A stretch of 64,000 nucleotides of DNA, from assembly GCF_900113835.1 (NCBI RefSeq), contig NZ_FOQV01000003.1:682001-746000 (forward strand). Direction: 5' to 3'. A program made the position numbers and the translations under genes. The DNA is from Allobosea sp. OK403. GTDB taxonomy: Bacteria > Pseudomonadota > Alphaproteobacteria > Rhizobiales > Beijerinckiaceae. Below the pieces are notes generated by a model that saw nothing but the letters and a program-made list of their open reading frames with translations, was not told where the DNA came from and made no database searches. Below, in pieces: positions 1-9,284 of this stretch; within the stretch, counting starts at the first letter, position 1, and each line of letters opens with the position of its first letter.

Positions 1-32
1 AAGAAGGATTTCATCGGAGTTCCTTTCAGCGG

Positions 33-161
33 CTAGAGCCGGATGATTTCAGACGGCGTCACAATAGTGACACCGTCTGAAATCTGAATCCGTCTCTCAT
101 CAAGGAGTTAGAGCAGGATCGATGCGAAAAACCGGTGCCCACTTTTTCGCATCCTGCTCTA
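33..161. repeat. Bipartite palindromic intergenic repeat, copy 1
   Basis: The element has two stem-loops. The first has 11-bp arms at 46-56 and 73-83. The second has arms at 111-119 (gagcaggat) and 151-159 (atcctgctc) and encloses the core tgcgaaaaaccggt. A second full copy lies at 9045-9170 and a half copy in the opposite orientation near 62999-63058. The rest of 1-287 holds no convincing gene; a further imperfect inverted repeat spans 204-247. Confidence 0.8.
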
Positions 162-287
162 GCGCGAGCCCTCATCCTGGCGAGCTATTTCGGCGAAAAT
201 AGCGTCTCCAAGGATGTTTCAGCCCGCTCTGGATCATCCCTGGAGACGCCGCTTCGCGGCTCCTCGGGACGAGGGCTGAGAGAGACT

Positions 288-572
288 TTACGCCTTGCCG
301 TTCAGCCGCAGCCGAAGCTCCTTGCCGGTCTTGAAGACCGGGACGAACTTTTCCTCGACCTCGACGGCGTCACCCGTGCGGGGATTGCGGCCGACCCGGG
401 CGGAGCGGGCCTTGCGGGAGAAGGCTCCAAAGCCGCGCAGCTCGACCCGGTCGCCACGCGCCAGCGCCTTGACGACCTCGTCGAGGATCGCCGTGACGAT
501 GTTTTCAATATCGCGCTGGTAGAGGTGCGTGTTGCGCTCAGCGATGCGCTGGACGAGTTCGGATTTAATCAT
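288..572 (-). CDS. ihfB: Integration host factor subunit beta
   Basis: 94-aa nucleoid protein of the HU/IHF family; IHF-beta pairs with IHF-alpha to bend DNA at specific sites. The start [14 protein letters not shown] is typical of IhfB. The beta-ribbon arm region carries [22 protein letters not shown] with the intercalating proline in RNPRTG. Length matches the family (about 94-100 aa). Longer in-frame starts upstream were rejected because the extension reads through the sppA 3' end and resembles nothing. It follows sppA by 28 bases, so the two are probably co-transcribed, as is common in alphaproteobacteria. Confidence 0.93.
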   Translation of the reverse strand: MIKSELVQRIAERNTHLYQRDIENIVTAILDEVVKALARGDRVELRGFGAFSRKARSARVGRNPRTGDAVEVEEKFVPVFKTGKELRLRLNGKA

Positions 573-600
573 GTGTCCAATATAACCGCTTGTATCAACA

Positions 601-1569
601 TCATTTTTCGACTGCAGGCTGCCAGAGCGCCAAGGGCGCGTCAAGACGCAAACCGATCGGTTGTTCGGCCGCACGCGCGATAAGGCTCGCCACGGTTTCG
701 AACCCGGCGGCGCGCGCCAACGCCTCGCTGGCACTCCATAGCCCGTAGGCGGATGATTCGCTGCGGCGGCGCCAATCACGGACCGCCAGATCCTTCGCCA
801 CGCCTTTCTCGCGTTCGAGCCAGGCGATGGCTTCCGGCTCGCCGCCGATCTCGTCGATCAGCTTCAAAACCGCGCCCTGCCGGCCGGAATGCACCCGGCC
901 GTCGGACACGGCCGCGACCTCGGGATCGCTGAGGTGCCGGCGCTCGCGCACCAGCCGCTTGAACCAGTCGTAATTGTCGTCGACGACGCTCTGGAGCGCG
1001 GCGCGCGCCTCCGGCGAGGTCGGTTCGAAACCGTTGGGCGCGGCCTTCAGCGGGCTCGACTTGATCTCCTCGAGCTTGACGCCAACCGTATCGAGCAGGC
1101 GGCCAACATTGGGAAACTGGAAGAGCACGCCGATCGAGCCGACGAGCGAGGTCTGGCGCGCCACGATGCGATCGGAGCCGAGGGCTGCGATATAGCCGCC
1201 CGAGGCTGCCAGGCCATCGACCACCGAGACCATCGGCTTCTTCGCCGCCAGCCGGCGCAGCGCGTCGAACAAAGCCTCCGAGCCCGAAGTCGTGCCGCCC
1301 GGGCTGTCGATCTTGAGCAGCACGGCCGAGGCCTTGCTGTCCTCCAGCGACTTGATCAGTTCGAGCGTGCGCCTGTCGCCCGAGATGAAGCCGGAGATGG
1401 TGACACGGGCGATATGGGCCTGGCTGAGCGAGCTGGGCGCGCGTCCGGTCCAGGCGAGGCCCGCGACGACGGCGGCGGCCAGCACGCCGAGCACGGCGAA
1501 CAGCCGCCAGAGCGTCAGCTTTCGCCTGAGGCTGCGGCGGTCGGCGAGCAGATCGGCATCGGACGACAT
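601..1569 (-). CDS. sppA: Signal peptide peptidase SppA, short (36K) type
   Basis: 322-aa inner-membrane serine protease that degrades cleaved signal peptides. One N-terminal membrane segment lies at about residues 21-41, followed by a single S49 domain. The nucleophile is Ser123 in [13 protein letters not shown] and the general base is Lys175 in [10 protein letters not shown], the Ser/Lys dyad of the family. The IDSPGG motif is near residue 88. I chose the ATG with GGAG about 10 bases upstream; a GTG at 1596 would add nine residues. It lies between the Hsp70-like gene and ihfB, all leftward. Confidence 0.9.
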   Translation of the reverse strand: MSSDADLLADRRSLRRKLTLWRLFAVLGVLAAAVVAGLAWTGRAPSSLSQAHIARVTISGFISGDRRTLELIKSLEDSKASAVLLKIDSPGGTTSGSEALFDALRRLAAKKPMVSVVDGLAASGGYIAALGSDRIVARQTSLVGSIGVLFQFPNVGRLLDTVGVKLEEIKSSPLKAAPNGFEPTSPEARAALQSVVDDNYDWFKRLVRERRHLSDPEVAAVSDGRVHSGRQGAVLKLIDEIGGEPEAIAWLEREKGVAKDLAVRDWRRRSESSAYGLWSASEALARAAGFETVASLIARAAEQPIGLRLDAPLALWQPAVEK

Positions 1570-1643
1570 GAGGTCAGCGCTCCGGGTTTGCGGCACCGTG
1601 ATGTAGCCTCGCCGTGACGGGCGGGCAAGACGAAGCCGCAGGC

Positions 1644-2933
1644 TTAGGCCGCGACCGTGGCGCGCGCCCGGTCCAGCGCCAGCAAGGCGAGCCCGCTCGC
1701 CACCGAGCGGAAGGCATCGCCGATATGGACACGGCTCGCGCCGAAGCGGCGGTCGAACAGCGCCCGCACCGCCGGGACGTGAGAGGTGCCGCCGGTCATG
1801 AACACGGCCTCGATCGCACCAGTGGAGACGTTCGCTTCGCTCAAGGCCTTGTCGAGCGCCGTCTCGATCGCGCCGACATCGTCCGCGATCCAGCTGTCGA
1901 AATCGCTGCGGCGGATCGGAGCCTCGATCGTCACATCCATCTGGCGGAAGCTGAGCGTGGTCTCCTCAGCGCCCGAGAGCGCGATCTTGGCGGCCGAGAC
2001 CGCACGGTAGAGCTCGTAGCCGAGATCATATTCGATCACGGTCAGCAGATCCTCGAGCTTTCCGGGCTCGACCGCGTCGCGGATCAACGCCTTGAGCTCG
2101 GCCATGGTCTCGCGGCTTTTCATCAGCGAGAGCCGGTGCCATTGCGCGAAGGCGGCGTGGTAATGCGCCGGGATCGGCAGGAGCTTCTCGAAGGAGCGAT
2201 ATTGCGTACCCTTGCCGAGACGCGGTGAGATCGCGTGCTCGATGATGCGGTAGTCGAAGGTGTCGCCGGCGACACCGACGCCGGCATGGGAGAGCGGAAT
2301 CGCGGCGAGCCGCCCTGCTCCGCCGGGCTCGAAGCGCATCACCGAGAAGTCGCTGGTGCCGCCGCCGAAATCCGCGACCAGCATGGTCTGCGGCGTCTGC
2401 AGGTCGCGGGCATACCAGTAGGCCGCGCCGAGCGGCTCATAGGCGAAATCGACGGCAGGCATCCCGGCTTTGCCATAGGAGGCGCGCAGCCGCCCGAGCG
2501 CAAGCTCCTCATCGGGCCGCTCACCGGCGAAGACGACGGGCCTGCCTGAGACCAGCGGTGTCTCCGCCACGTCGTCGAGGCCGGCCACGAGATCGGTCAG
2601 GAACACGCCGATCAGGTCCTCGAGCCTGAACAGCTTGCCGAACAGCCGCGTCTCCTGGAAGGCACGGCTGGAGAGATGCGTCTTCAGCGATTGCAGGAAG
2701 CGATGCTCCGTCGTCATGCCGAGCGCCATGTCGAGCGCATCGGGCCCGCTGACATGGGCGACATGGGTCTTGGGCGGCCGGCCCTCGCGCCAGAACATCA
2801 GGGCCGAACGATAGGCGTCGACCGCGCCCTGCCTGGTCGCGAAGGAACGCGTCGTCACCGAGCCGTCGGCGCGCGCCAGGGCAACCACGCTGTTGGTGGT
2901 GCCGAAATCGATGCCGATCGCCGCGGTGGTCAT
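1644..2933 (-). CDS. Hsp70 family protein (YegD-like)
   Basis: 429 aa, the length of YegD-type Hsp70 relatives that have an actin-like ATPase domain but only a short C-terminal part, unlike DnaK (about 640 aa). The nucleotide-binding motifs are present: phosphate-1 IGIDFGTTNSVVALA at the N terminus, phosphate-2 ADFGGGTSDFSVM near residue 190, and the adenosine motif MTGGTSHVPAVR near residue 380. It is probably an ATP-dependent chaperone of unknown client. It sits between rpsA and sppA on the same strand, separated from rpsA by a terminator and a palindromic repeat, so it probably has its own promoter. Confidence 0.87.
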   Translation of the reverse strand: MTTAAIGIDFGTTNSVVALARADGSVTTRSFATRQGAVDAYRSALMFWREGRPPKTHVAHVSGPDALDMALGMTTEHRFLQSLKTHLSSRAFQETRLFGKLFRLEDLIGVFLTDLVAGLDDVAETPLVSGRPVVFAGERPDEELALGRLRASYGKAGMPAVDFAYEPLGAAYWYARDLQTPQTMLVADFGGGTSDFSVMRFEPGGAGRLAAIPLSHAGVGVAGDTFDYRIIEHAISPRLGKGTQYRSFEKLLPIPAHYHAAFAQWHRLSLMKSRETMAELKALIRDAVEPGKLEDLLTVIEYDLGYELYRAVSAAKIALSGAEETTLSFRQMDVTIEAPIRRSDFDSWIADDVGAIETALDKALSEANVSTGAIEAVFMTGGTSHVPAVRALFDRRFGASRVHIGDAFRSVASGLALLALDRARATVAA

Positions 2934-2954
2934 GTCCCGGGTTCCTGATGCTGG

Positions 2955-3053
2955 TCGTCATGGTCGGGCCTGACCCGGCCATCTCGGAAACCAAGGCGTC
3001 CTGGTCAAAGAGATTCCCGGGTCTTCGTTTGCTCGGCTCGCCCGAGAGTGACG
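2955..3053. repeat. GTCATGGTCGGG-type intergenic palindromic repeat
   Basis: Begins gtcatggtcgggcctgaccc and ends near gagtgacggg. It has nested inverted repeats and the same edges as the elements at 20965, 50962, 55371 and 57497. It lies between the Hsp70-like gene and the rpsA terminator. Confidence 0.65.
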
Positions 3054-3061
3054 GGTCGAAC

Positions 3062-3098
3062 CGAAACAAAAGCCCGCGCGGATTGCTCCGCGCGGGCT
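3062..3098 (-). terminator. Rho-independent terminator of rpsA
   Basis: A perfect 12-bp GC-rich stem (3071-3082 with 3087-3098, loop of four) is followed on the minus strand by TTTTGTTT (3062-3070). It lies 36 bases past the rpsA stop. A second hairpin with 7-bp arms (3111-3117 / 3122-3128) lies between the two. Confidence 0.92.
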
Positions 3099-3133
3099 GG
3101 TCTGATGGGCCGGCCGCTTTCGCGGCCGAAACC

Positions 3134-4837
3134 TCACTTCTTCTCGGTCGTCGCCTTCTTGAGGGCGGCGCCCAGGATGTCGCCGAGCGAGGCGCCGGAG
3201 TCGGCAGAGCCGTACTGCGCCATCGCCTCCTTCTCCTCGGCCATTTCCAGGGCCTTGATCGAGACCTGGATCTTGCGGGCCTTCTTGTCGAACAGGATGA
3301 CGCGGGCGTCGACCTTTTCGCCGGCCGCGAAGCGCTCAGGGCGCTGCTCGGCACGATCACGCGCGATTTCGGCGCGCTTGATGAAGGTGGTCATGTCGGT
3401 GCCGACGATCTTGACGTCGAGACCGGCTTCCTTGACCTCGATCACCTCAGTGGTGACGACCTGGCCCTTCTTAAACTCGCCGGCATCCACGAAGGGATCG
3501 CCGCCGAGCTGCTTCAGGCCGAGCGAGATACGCTCCTTCTCGACGTCCACATCGAGAACGACAGCCTGCAGCATGTCGCCCTTCTTGTATTCCTCGATGA
3601 CCTGCTCGCCCGGACGGTTCCAGTCGAGATCCGAGAGATGGATCATGCCGTCGATATCGCCTTCGAGACCCAGGAACAGGCCGAACTCGGTCTTGTTCTT
3701 GACCTCGCCCTCGACCACCGCACCGCTCGGATGGGTCTCCGCGAAGACCTCCCAGGGGTTGCGCAGGGTCTGCTTGAGACCCAGCGAGATGCGGCGCTTG
3801 ACCTGATCGACCTCGAGGATCGCGACGTCGACTTCCTGCGAGGTCGAGACGATCTTGCCGGGGTGGACGTTCTTCTTGGTCCAGGACATCTCGGAGACGT
3901 GGATGAGGCCTTCGATGCCCGGCTCCACTTCGACGAACGCGCCGTAGTCCGTGATGTTGGTGACGCGACCCTTGAGGCGCGCACCGACGGGGTAACGGGC
4001 CGCAATGCCATCCCACGGATCGGCAAGCAGCTGCTTGATGCCGAGCGAGATGCGGTGCGTGTCCTGGTTGATCTTGATGATCTTGACCTTGACCGTCTGG
4101 CCGATGGTCACGACCTCGGACGGATGGTTGACGCGACGCCAGGCCATGTCGGTGACATGGAGCAGGCCGTCGATGCCGCCCAGGTCAACGAACGCACCGT
4201 ATTCGGTGATGTTCTTGACGACGCCGTCGATGACCTGGCCCTCTTCGAGCGAAGCCACGAGCTCGGAACGAGCCTCGGCGCGGGTCTCTTCGAGGACGGT
4301 ACGGCGCGACACGACGATGTTGCCGCGGCGGCGATCCATCTTGAGGATCTCGAAGGGCTGCGGCTGGCCCATCAGCGGGCCGACGTCGCGGATCGGGCGG
4401 ATGTCGACCTGCGAACGCGGCAGGAAGGCGACAGCGCCGTCGAGATCGACGGTGTAGCCGCCCTTGACGGTGTTGAAGATGACGCCCGAGACCTTCTCGC
4501 GAGCCTCGAAAGCCTTCTCGAGCTTGACCCAGCTCTCCTCGCGGCGAGCCTTGTCGCGCGAGATGACGGCTTCGCCGAGCGCGTTTTCGATCCGGTCCAG
4601 ATAGACCTCGACCTCGTCGCCGACCTTGATGTCCTGGTCACGGCCGGGGCCGTTGAATTCCTTGAGCGCGACGCGCCCTTCCGTCTTCAGGCCGACATCG
4701 ATGATCGCCATGTCTTTTTCGATGGCGACGACGATGCCCTTGATGACGGAACCTTCGAGGGCTTCGTTCTGACCGAAGGATTCCTCGAGCAGGGCGGCGA
4801 AATCCTCGCGGCCCGAATAGCTTTCTACGGCTGACAT
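3134..4837 (-). CDS. rpsA: 30S ribosomal protein S1
   Basis: 567-aa ribosomal protein that binds mRNA and helps initiate translation on structured or weak leaders. Six S1 (OB-fold) repeats can be followed, with phrases such as [20 protein letters not shown] and [19 protein letters not shown]. It begins [19 protein letters not shown], typical of alphaproteobacterial S1. The ATG has an excellent ribosome-binding site (CAGGAG, about 6 bases away); the open frame runs far upstream without homology. No cmk gene precedes it, although cmk-rpsA is a frequent pair; a molybdoenzyme gene diverges instead. Confidence 0.97.
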   Translation of the reverse strand: MSAVESYSGREDFAALLEESFGQNEALEGSVIKGIVVAIEKDMAIIDVGLKTEGRVALKEFNGPGRDQDIKVGDEVEVYLDRIENALGEAVISRDKARREESWVKLEKAFEAREKVSGVIFNTVKGGYTVDLDGAVAFLPRSQVDIRPIRDVGPLMGQPQPFEILKMDRRRGNIVVSRRTVLEETRAEARSELVASLEEGQVIDGVVKNITEYGAFVDLGGIDGLLHVTDMAWRRVNHPSEVVTIGQTVKVKIIKINQDTHRISLGIKQLLADPWDGIAARYPVGARLKGRVTNITDYGAFVEVEPGIEGLIHVSEMSWTKKNVHPGKIVSTSQEVDVAILEVDQVKRRISLGLKQTLRNPWEVFAETHPSGAVVEGEVKNKTEFGLFLGLEGDIDGMIHLSDLDWNRPGEQVIEEYKKGDMLQAVVLDVDVEKERISLGLKQLGGDPFVDAGEFKKGQVVTTEVIEVKEAGLDVKIVGTDMTTFIKRAEIARDRAEQRPERFAAGEKVDARVILFDKKARKIQVSIKALEMAEEKEAMAQYGSADSGASLGDILGAALKKATTEKK

Positions 4838-5216
4838 GTATTCTCCTGACGCCAGCTCGCGGATTCCGCAAAGCCGGCAAGCGCCGATTGGGTTTGTGCC
4901 ACAGGCCGGACCTGTCCGTCGGCGCCTCCTGAGAGGCCTGCCCGCTCTTCCCGCGCTCTGAGGCGCCGGGGCGAGAACGGGCGGCGCTTGGCCGCCGGCA
5001 TCGATCCGCATCCGAACGATCCGCCCCAAACACGAAACGGGAGCAGGCCTAAAAGGCCGCCCCCGGCTGTGATCGATCACGGCCCTTCGGACAGGCGCGA
5101 TGTAGTGCAAAGCAGACGGCAGGGCAAGGGTCCTTGTCCGTTTCGCGCAGCGACGGCCTGGATGGAAAACCTTATAGTGAGGGCTGCGCCTGACAGGAGA
5201 CCGCCAGGAAACTGCC
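4838..5216. other. Divergent intergenic region rpsA / molybdoenzyme
   Basis: 379 bases between divergent starts with no supported gene. It contains a perfect 12-bp palindrome GTGATCGATCAC at 5069-5080 and a smaller one (ggcctaaaaggcc, about 5047-5059). It presumably holds both promoters and the rpsA leader; I cannot assign boxes with confidence. Confidence 0.5.
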
Positions 5217-5882
5217 ATGACCAGCGATCCCGACACACCCGACGACAGCAAGCTGACGCGCACCAAGCAGGCCTGGGCGCGGGCCGGGAAATTCCTGACC
5301 GGACGCATCAGCCGGCCCGACAGCGAGCGGCTGCCGCCCGGCCAGCATCTGGTCAAGGATTGGCCGGTGCTCGATCTCGGCCTCCAGCCCGAGATTTCGA
5401 CCGAAAACTGGACGCTCGACATCGACGGCGCGGTCGAGAACCGATTGCACTGGCGCTGGGCAGATTTCATGATGCAGGAGCAGGCGAACGAAGTCTCCGA
5501 CATCCACTGCGTCACGACCTGGTCGCGCTACGATAATCGCTGGCAGGGCGTGGCGACGCGCAGCTTGCTCGACCTCGCCCAGCCGAAGCCCGAGGCCGGC
5601 TTCGTCGTGCTGCACTCCCATGACGGCTACACCACCAATCTGACGCTCGCGGATTTCGCCAGCGAGGATGCGCTGCTGGCCCATAGCTGGGAGGGCAAGC
5701 CCCTGACGCGCGAGCATGGCGGGCCGGTCAGGCTCGTGCTGCCGAAGCTCTATTTCTGGAAGAGCGCGAAATGGCTGAAGCGGATCGAATTCGTCGACCG
5801 CAACCAGCCTGGCTTCTGGGAGGTTCGCGGCTATCACGACCGCGGCGATCCCTGGCTGGAGCAGCGCTACAGCGACGATTGA
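5217..5882 (+). CDS. Sulfite-oxidase-like molybdopterin oxidoreductase (YuiH type)
   Basis: 221-aa cytosolic protein of the oxidoreductase molybdopterin-binding family. The molybdenum-ligating cysteine is Cys98 in DIHCVTTWSRYDNRWQG, the family signature, and the C-terminal half ends in the conserved region KLYFWKSAKWLKRIEFV. There is no signal peptide and no haem or dimerisation domain, so it is the short single-domain form whose physiological substrate is unknown. A ribosome-binding site (AGGA) precedes the ATG. It is followed 17 bases later by a dehalogenase, a possible two-gene unit. Confidence 0.85.
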   Translation: MTSDPDTPDDSKLTRTKQAWARAGKFLTGRISRPDSERLPPGQHLVKDWPVLDLGLQPEISTENWTLDIDGAVENRLHWRWADFMMQEQANEVSDIHCVTTWSRYDNRWQGVATRSLLDLAQPKPEAGFVVLHSHDGYTTNLTLADFASEDALLAHSWEGKPLTREHGGPVRLVLPKLYFWKSAKWLKRIEFVDRNQPGFWEVRGYHDRGDPWLEQRYSDD

Positions 5883-5899
5883 AAAGCGGAAACCGCCCC

Positions 5900-6640
5900 A
5901 TGACCATCAAGGCCTTCGTCTTCGACGCCTATGGCACGCTCTACGACGTTCAGTCCGTCGCCGGCGCGACCGAGGCCGCCTTCCCCAGCCATGGCGAGAC
6001 CATCACCCAGATCTGGCGGATGAAGCAGCTCGAATATACCTGGCTGCGCTCCGCCATGGGTGCCTATGCCGATTTCTGGACGGTGACGCGGGATTCGCTC
6101 GCTTACACGCTCGATGTCCTAGGCCTGAACGCGAGCGAGGCGGCGATCACCGCCCTGGCCGAGGCCTACAACCATCTTACGCCCTATCCCGACAGCCTCG
6201 CCGCGCTCGATGCGCTGGCGGGCAAGCGGCTCGCCATCCTCTCGAACGGCAGTCCGGCCATGTTGGAGGCGCTGGTGCGCCATAGCGGTCTGGCAAATCG
6301 TTTCGAAGCCGTGCTCAGCGTCGACGCCGCGCGGGTCTACAAGCCCGATCCGTGCAGCTATCGGCTGGTCGAAGAGCGGATGGGTGTGAAGCCCGATGAG
6401 GTCGTCTTCGTCTCATCGAACGGTTTCGATGTCGCGGGCGCGAAGCATTTCGGCTTCAAGGTCGCGCGGATCGCACGGGTTTCAGCCGCGGCGCTGCATG
6501 CCGAGATCGCAAGCGCAGCCCCGATCTCGCCGAAGACCTTGTTCAAGGCGCTGCGCATGCAGGAGGAGCGGCTGGGCGAGAGGCCCGATTGGGTGATCGG
6601 GTCGCTGGGCGAATTGCCGGCGCTGGTGGGCGGATTGTAG
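5900..6640 (+). CDS. Haloacid dehalogenase, type II (L-2-haloacid dehalogenase)
   Basis: 246-aa HAD-superfamily hydrolase predicted to convert L-2-haloacids to D-2-hydroxyacids. Residues known to be catalytic in L-DEX-type enzymes are all present at the expected spacing: Asp9 (nucleophile), Thr13, Arg40, Ser115, Lys148, Tyr154, Ser172, Asn174 and Asp177. This favours a true dehalogenase over a generic HAD phosphatase. The start was chosen at MTIKAFVFDAYGTL because the aspartate nucleophile normally lies within the first dozen residues; the upstream in-frame extension overlaps the preceding gene. Confidence 0.88.
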   Translation: MTIKAFVFDAYGTLYDVQSVAGATEAAFPSHGETITQIWRMKQLEYTWLRSAMGAYADFWTVTRDSLAYTLDVLGLNASEAAITALAEAYNHLTPYPDSLAALDALAGKRLAILSNGSPAMLEALVRHSGLANRFEAVLSVDAARVYKPDPCSYRLVEERMGVKPDEVVFVSSNGFDVAGAKHFGFKVARIARVSAAALHAEIASAAPISPKTLFKALRMQEERLGERPDWVIGSLGELPALVGGL

Positions 6641-6670
6641 GCAAACAAGCCCTACCCTTACGGAATGAGA

Positions 6671-6790
6671 ACCACGTCATCCCGGGCGACCGAAGGGAGA
6701 CCCGGGATCCATTCCTGAGCCTCACAAAATCAGCGCTCCGGAATGGATCCCGGGTCTGCGCTGCGCTCCGCCCGGGATGACCGCGTGGTT
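6671..6790. repeat. CGTCATCCCGGG palindromic repeat
   Basis: The outer arms accacgtcatcccgggc and gcccgggatgaccgcgtggt pair almost perfectly. Inner arms (gggatccattcc / ggaatggatccc) give a long double hairpin. It lies downstream of two convergent genes (dehalogenase and eutC) and may double as a terminator. Related elements lie at 48079 and 62191. Confidence 0.8.
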
Positions 6791-6820
6791 GTCACACCGG
6801 AACTCAAGACGCTGCGGAAC

Positions 6821-7615
6821 TCAGGGCGCTGGAAGAACAGCGTCCTGCTTCCCGCCCTCCAGCGCGCTGCCGCTCTCATCCTTGAGGTCGACGCCGGTCA
6901 GCGAGCGCTTGAAGGCCTGGTCGATCAGCCAGGCGAGCTTGAAGGCGGCGGCGGCGAAATCGAGTCCGCCGGGGCGGATGTTGGAGATGCAGTTGCGCGC
7001 GGCGTCGGTCAGGCCGGGGCGGGGCGCGAAGGTGAGATAGGCGCCAAGCGAATCCGGCGAGGACAGGCCCGGCCGCTCGCCGATCAGCACCAGCGCCATG
7101 CGCGCACCGAGCGCATGGGCGGCCTCATCGCCGAGCGCGACACGGGCCTGCGAGGCGATGACGACCGGCGCGAGCGTGAGCCCCTGCCGCTTCAGATGCG
7201 GCAGCTGCGCCGTGATGAAGGGGGCGGCGTTCTGGTGGATCGCGGTCGAGGACAAGCCGTCGGCGACGATGATGGCGAGATCGCTGGCGCCGCGCCGCGC
7301 CGCCAGCACGCCCCGGCTCTCCTCGGAGAGGCCACGGCCGAGATCGGGCCGGCGCAGATAATCGCCGCGCGAGCGGGCCGCGCTCTCGACCATCACCGTA
7401 TCCAGCGACAAGGCCGCAAGATCCGCGGCCAGCCCCTCCGGACGGAAGGGCTCGTGCACCGCGTCGCGCGCCTGCGCATGGGCGAGGCCGAAGCGCAGCA
7501 CCTCGCGCGTCGGCAGCGAGGCGCCCGAGCGGCCAAGCGCGATGCGGGCCGGCGTCAATTGCGCGAGTTCGGCCCAGCGCTGAGCCGTGGAGGCAGGCTT
7601 GTCCGGCGTTTTCAT
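6821..7615 (-). CDS. eutC: Ethanolamine ammonia-lyase small subunit
   Basis: 264-aa light chain of the adenosylcobalamin-dependent enzyme that splits ethanolamine to acetaldehyde and ammonia. Conserved segments include LRFGLAHAQARDAVHEP, IVADGLSSTAI and ARNCISNIRPGGL. Its ATG overlaps the eutB stop by four bases, so translation is coupled to the large subunit. The longer open frame to 7918 is an antisense-like extension inside eutB and was discarded. No eut shell, reactivase or permease gene is nearby, so this is the minimal non-microcompartment form. It depends on the product of the cobalamin cluster 10 kb away. Confidence 0.95.
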   Translation of the reverse strand: MKTPDKPASTAQRWAELAQLTPARIALGRSGASLPTREVLRFGLAHAQARDAVHEPFRPEGLAADLAALSLDTVMVESAARSRGDYLRRPDLGRGLSEESRGVLAARRGASDLAIIVADGLSSTAIHQNAAPFITAQLPHLKRQGLTLAPVVIASQARVALGDEAAHALGARMALVLIGERPGLSSPDSLGAYLTFAPRPGLTDAARNCISNIRPGGLDFAAAAFKLAWLIDQAFKRSLTGVDLKDESGSALEGGKQDAVLPAP

Positions 7616-9000
7616 GCCGCGCGGTCCTGCATGGCGGCGAGCAAAGCCTGCCCGCCCTGCCCCGCGCTCAACTTTCCCGAGGGGTCGGTGATGTCCATCC
7701 GCCTGAGCCAGGCCTCGAATTCCGGGGCGCGCTTCAGGCCGAGCACCTCGCGGATATAGAGCTGGTCGTGGAAGGAGGTTGACTGGTAGTTCAGCATCAC
7801 GTCGTCGGCGCCGGGGATGCCCATGATGAAATTGACGCCGGCCGCTCCGAGCAGCGTCAGAAGCGTATCCATGTCGTCCTGATCGGCCTCGGCGTGGTTG
7901 GTGTAGCAGATGTCGCAACCCATCGGCACGCCCATCAGCTTGCCGCAGAAATGGTCCTCGAGGCCGGCGCGGATGATCTGCTTGCCATCATAGAGATATT
8001 CCGGGCCGATGAAGCCGACGACCGTGTTGACCAGGAGCGGCTCATAGGCGCGGCAGACCGCATAGGCGCGGGCTTCGACCGTCTGCTGGTCGACGCCGTG
8101 ATGGGCATTGGCCGAGAGCGCCGCGCCCTGGCCCGTCTCGAAATACATGACGTTGTCGCCGACCGTGCCGCGCTTCAGCGAGCGGCCGGCCTCCAGCCCC
8201 TCCTGCAGCAAGGCCAGCGTGACGCCGAAGGAGGCATTGGCTGCCTGCGTTCCCGCCACCGACTGGAAGACGAGATCGACCGGCACGCCCTGCTCGATCA
8301 GCGCCACCGAGCTCGTGACATGGGTCAGCACGCAAGCCTGCGTCGGAATCTCGAAACGGGCGATCAGCGCGTCGAGCAGGCGCAGCAGATCGCCGATCGC
8401 ACTCATGCTGTCGGAGGCCGGGTTGATGCCGATGACGGCATCGCCGCAGCCAAAACTCAGCCCGTCCATGGTCGAGGCGAGGATGCCGGCGACATCGTCT
8501 GTCGGGTGGTTGGGCTGGAGCCGGACCGCCATGGCGCCGGGCAGGCCCAGCGTGTTGCGGAAGCGCGTGACGACGCGGCACTTCCTGGCGACCAGGATCA
8601 AATCCTGGTTACGCATCAGCTTGGAGACGGCGGCCGCCATCTCCGGCGTGATGCCGGGCGCGAGCCGGGCCAGGACCGGCGTCGTCGCCGCATCCGAGCA
8701 GAGCCAGTCGCGGAAGCCGCCGACCGTCAGCGAGGCGATCAGCTTGAATGCCGCCGCATCATGGCTGTCGACGATCAGGCGCGTGACCTCGTCCTCCTCA
8801 TAGGGAATCAGCGCCTCATTCAGGAAGGTCCGCAGCGGCAGATCGGCCAGCGCCATGCGCGCCGCCATCATCTCTTCCATGCTGCCGGCGGCGAGGCCTG
8901 CGAGCTGGTCGCCCGAGCGCAGGGGCGTCGCCTTCGCCAGCAAGGTCTTCAAATCGGCGAAAACGTAACTCTGTCGCCCGACCGCCGCGCGATACGCCAT
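7612..9000 (-). CDS. eutB: Ethanolamine ammonia-lyase large subunit
   Basis: 462-aa catalytic heavy chain, the usual length for EutB. It carries the family segments FGCGDAVIGINPASDS, YFETGQGAALSANAHHGVDQQT, GFIGPEYLYDGKQIIRAGLEDHFCGK and MGCDICYTNHAEADQDD. The TIM barrel binds substrate and adenosylcobalamin. I chose the ATG at 9000 (MAYRAAVG) with GAGG about 9 bases upstream; a TTG at 9024 would add eight residues. Upstream lies a palindromic repeat, not a permease or regulator. Translationally coupled to eutC. Confidence 0.96.
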   Translation of the reverse strand: MAYRAAVGRQSYVFADLKTLLAKATPLRSGDQLAGLAAGSMEEMMAARMALADLPLRTFLNEALIPYEEDEVTRLIVDSHDAAAFKLIASLTVGGFRDWLCSDAATTPVLARLAPGITPEMAAAVSKLMRNQDLILVARKCRVVTRFRNTLGLPGAMAVRLQPNHPTDDVAGILASTMDGLSFGCGDAVIGINPASDSMSAIGDLLRLLDALIARFEIPTQACVLTHVTSSVALIEQGVPVDLVFQSVAGTQAANASFGVTLALLQEGLEAGRSLKRGTVGDNVMYFETGQGAALSANAHHGVDQQTVEARAYAVCRAYEPLLVNTVVGFIGPEYLYDGKQIIRAGLEDHFCGKLMGVPMGCDICYTNHAEADQDDMDTLLTLLGAAGVNFIMGIPGADDVMLNYQSTSFHDQLYIREVLGLKRAPEFEAWLRRMDITDPSGKLSAGQGGQALLAAMQDRAA

Positions 9001-9044
9001 GAAATCAATCCTCGCCGAAATCAATCCTCATCCCTTGCATCATG

Positions 9045-9170
9045 CTAGAGCCGGATGATTTGAGATGGAATCACAGAGTGATCCCATCTCAAATCTGAAT
9101 CCGTCTCTCACCAAAAGTGAGAGCAGGATCAATGCGAAAAACCGGTTCCCACTTTTTCGCATCCTGCTCT
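9045..9170. repeat. Bipartite palindromic intergenic repeat, copy 2
   Basis: Same architecture as the copy at 33-161: first hairpin arms atttgagatgg (9058-9068) and ccatctcaaat (9084-9094), second hairpin bounded by gagcaggat and atcctgctc around the tgcgaaaaaccggt core. The arms differ from copy 1 by paired changes that keep the stem, which argues for selection on structure. It lies between divergent eutB and the GMC oxidoreductase gene. Confidence 0.82.
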
Positions 9171-9284
9171 TGCGGATATTGGCATGAGCAAACGCAGATG
9201 CAGCATTGCTGCCACCCGTTGCCGCGATTAACGCTCCTTGTCCGGAGAGCGGGACGTTACCCGCCGCAGGATTTGGGAAACGTC

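Noticed and set aside
2948..4834. 628-aa open frame on the plus strand opposite rpsA
   Set aside because: It is the antisense shadow of rpsA; composition (many D, L, R) reflects complementary codons and there is no start signal or family match.
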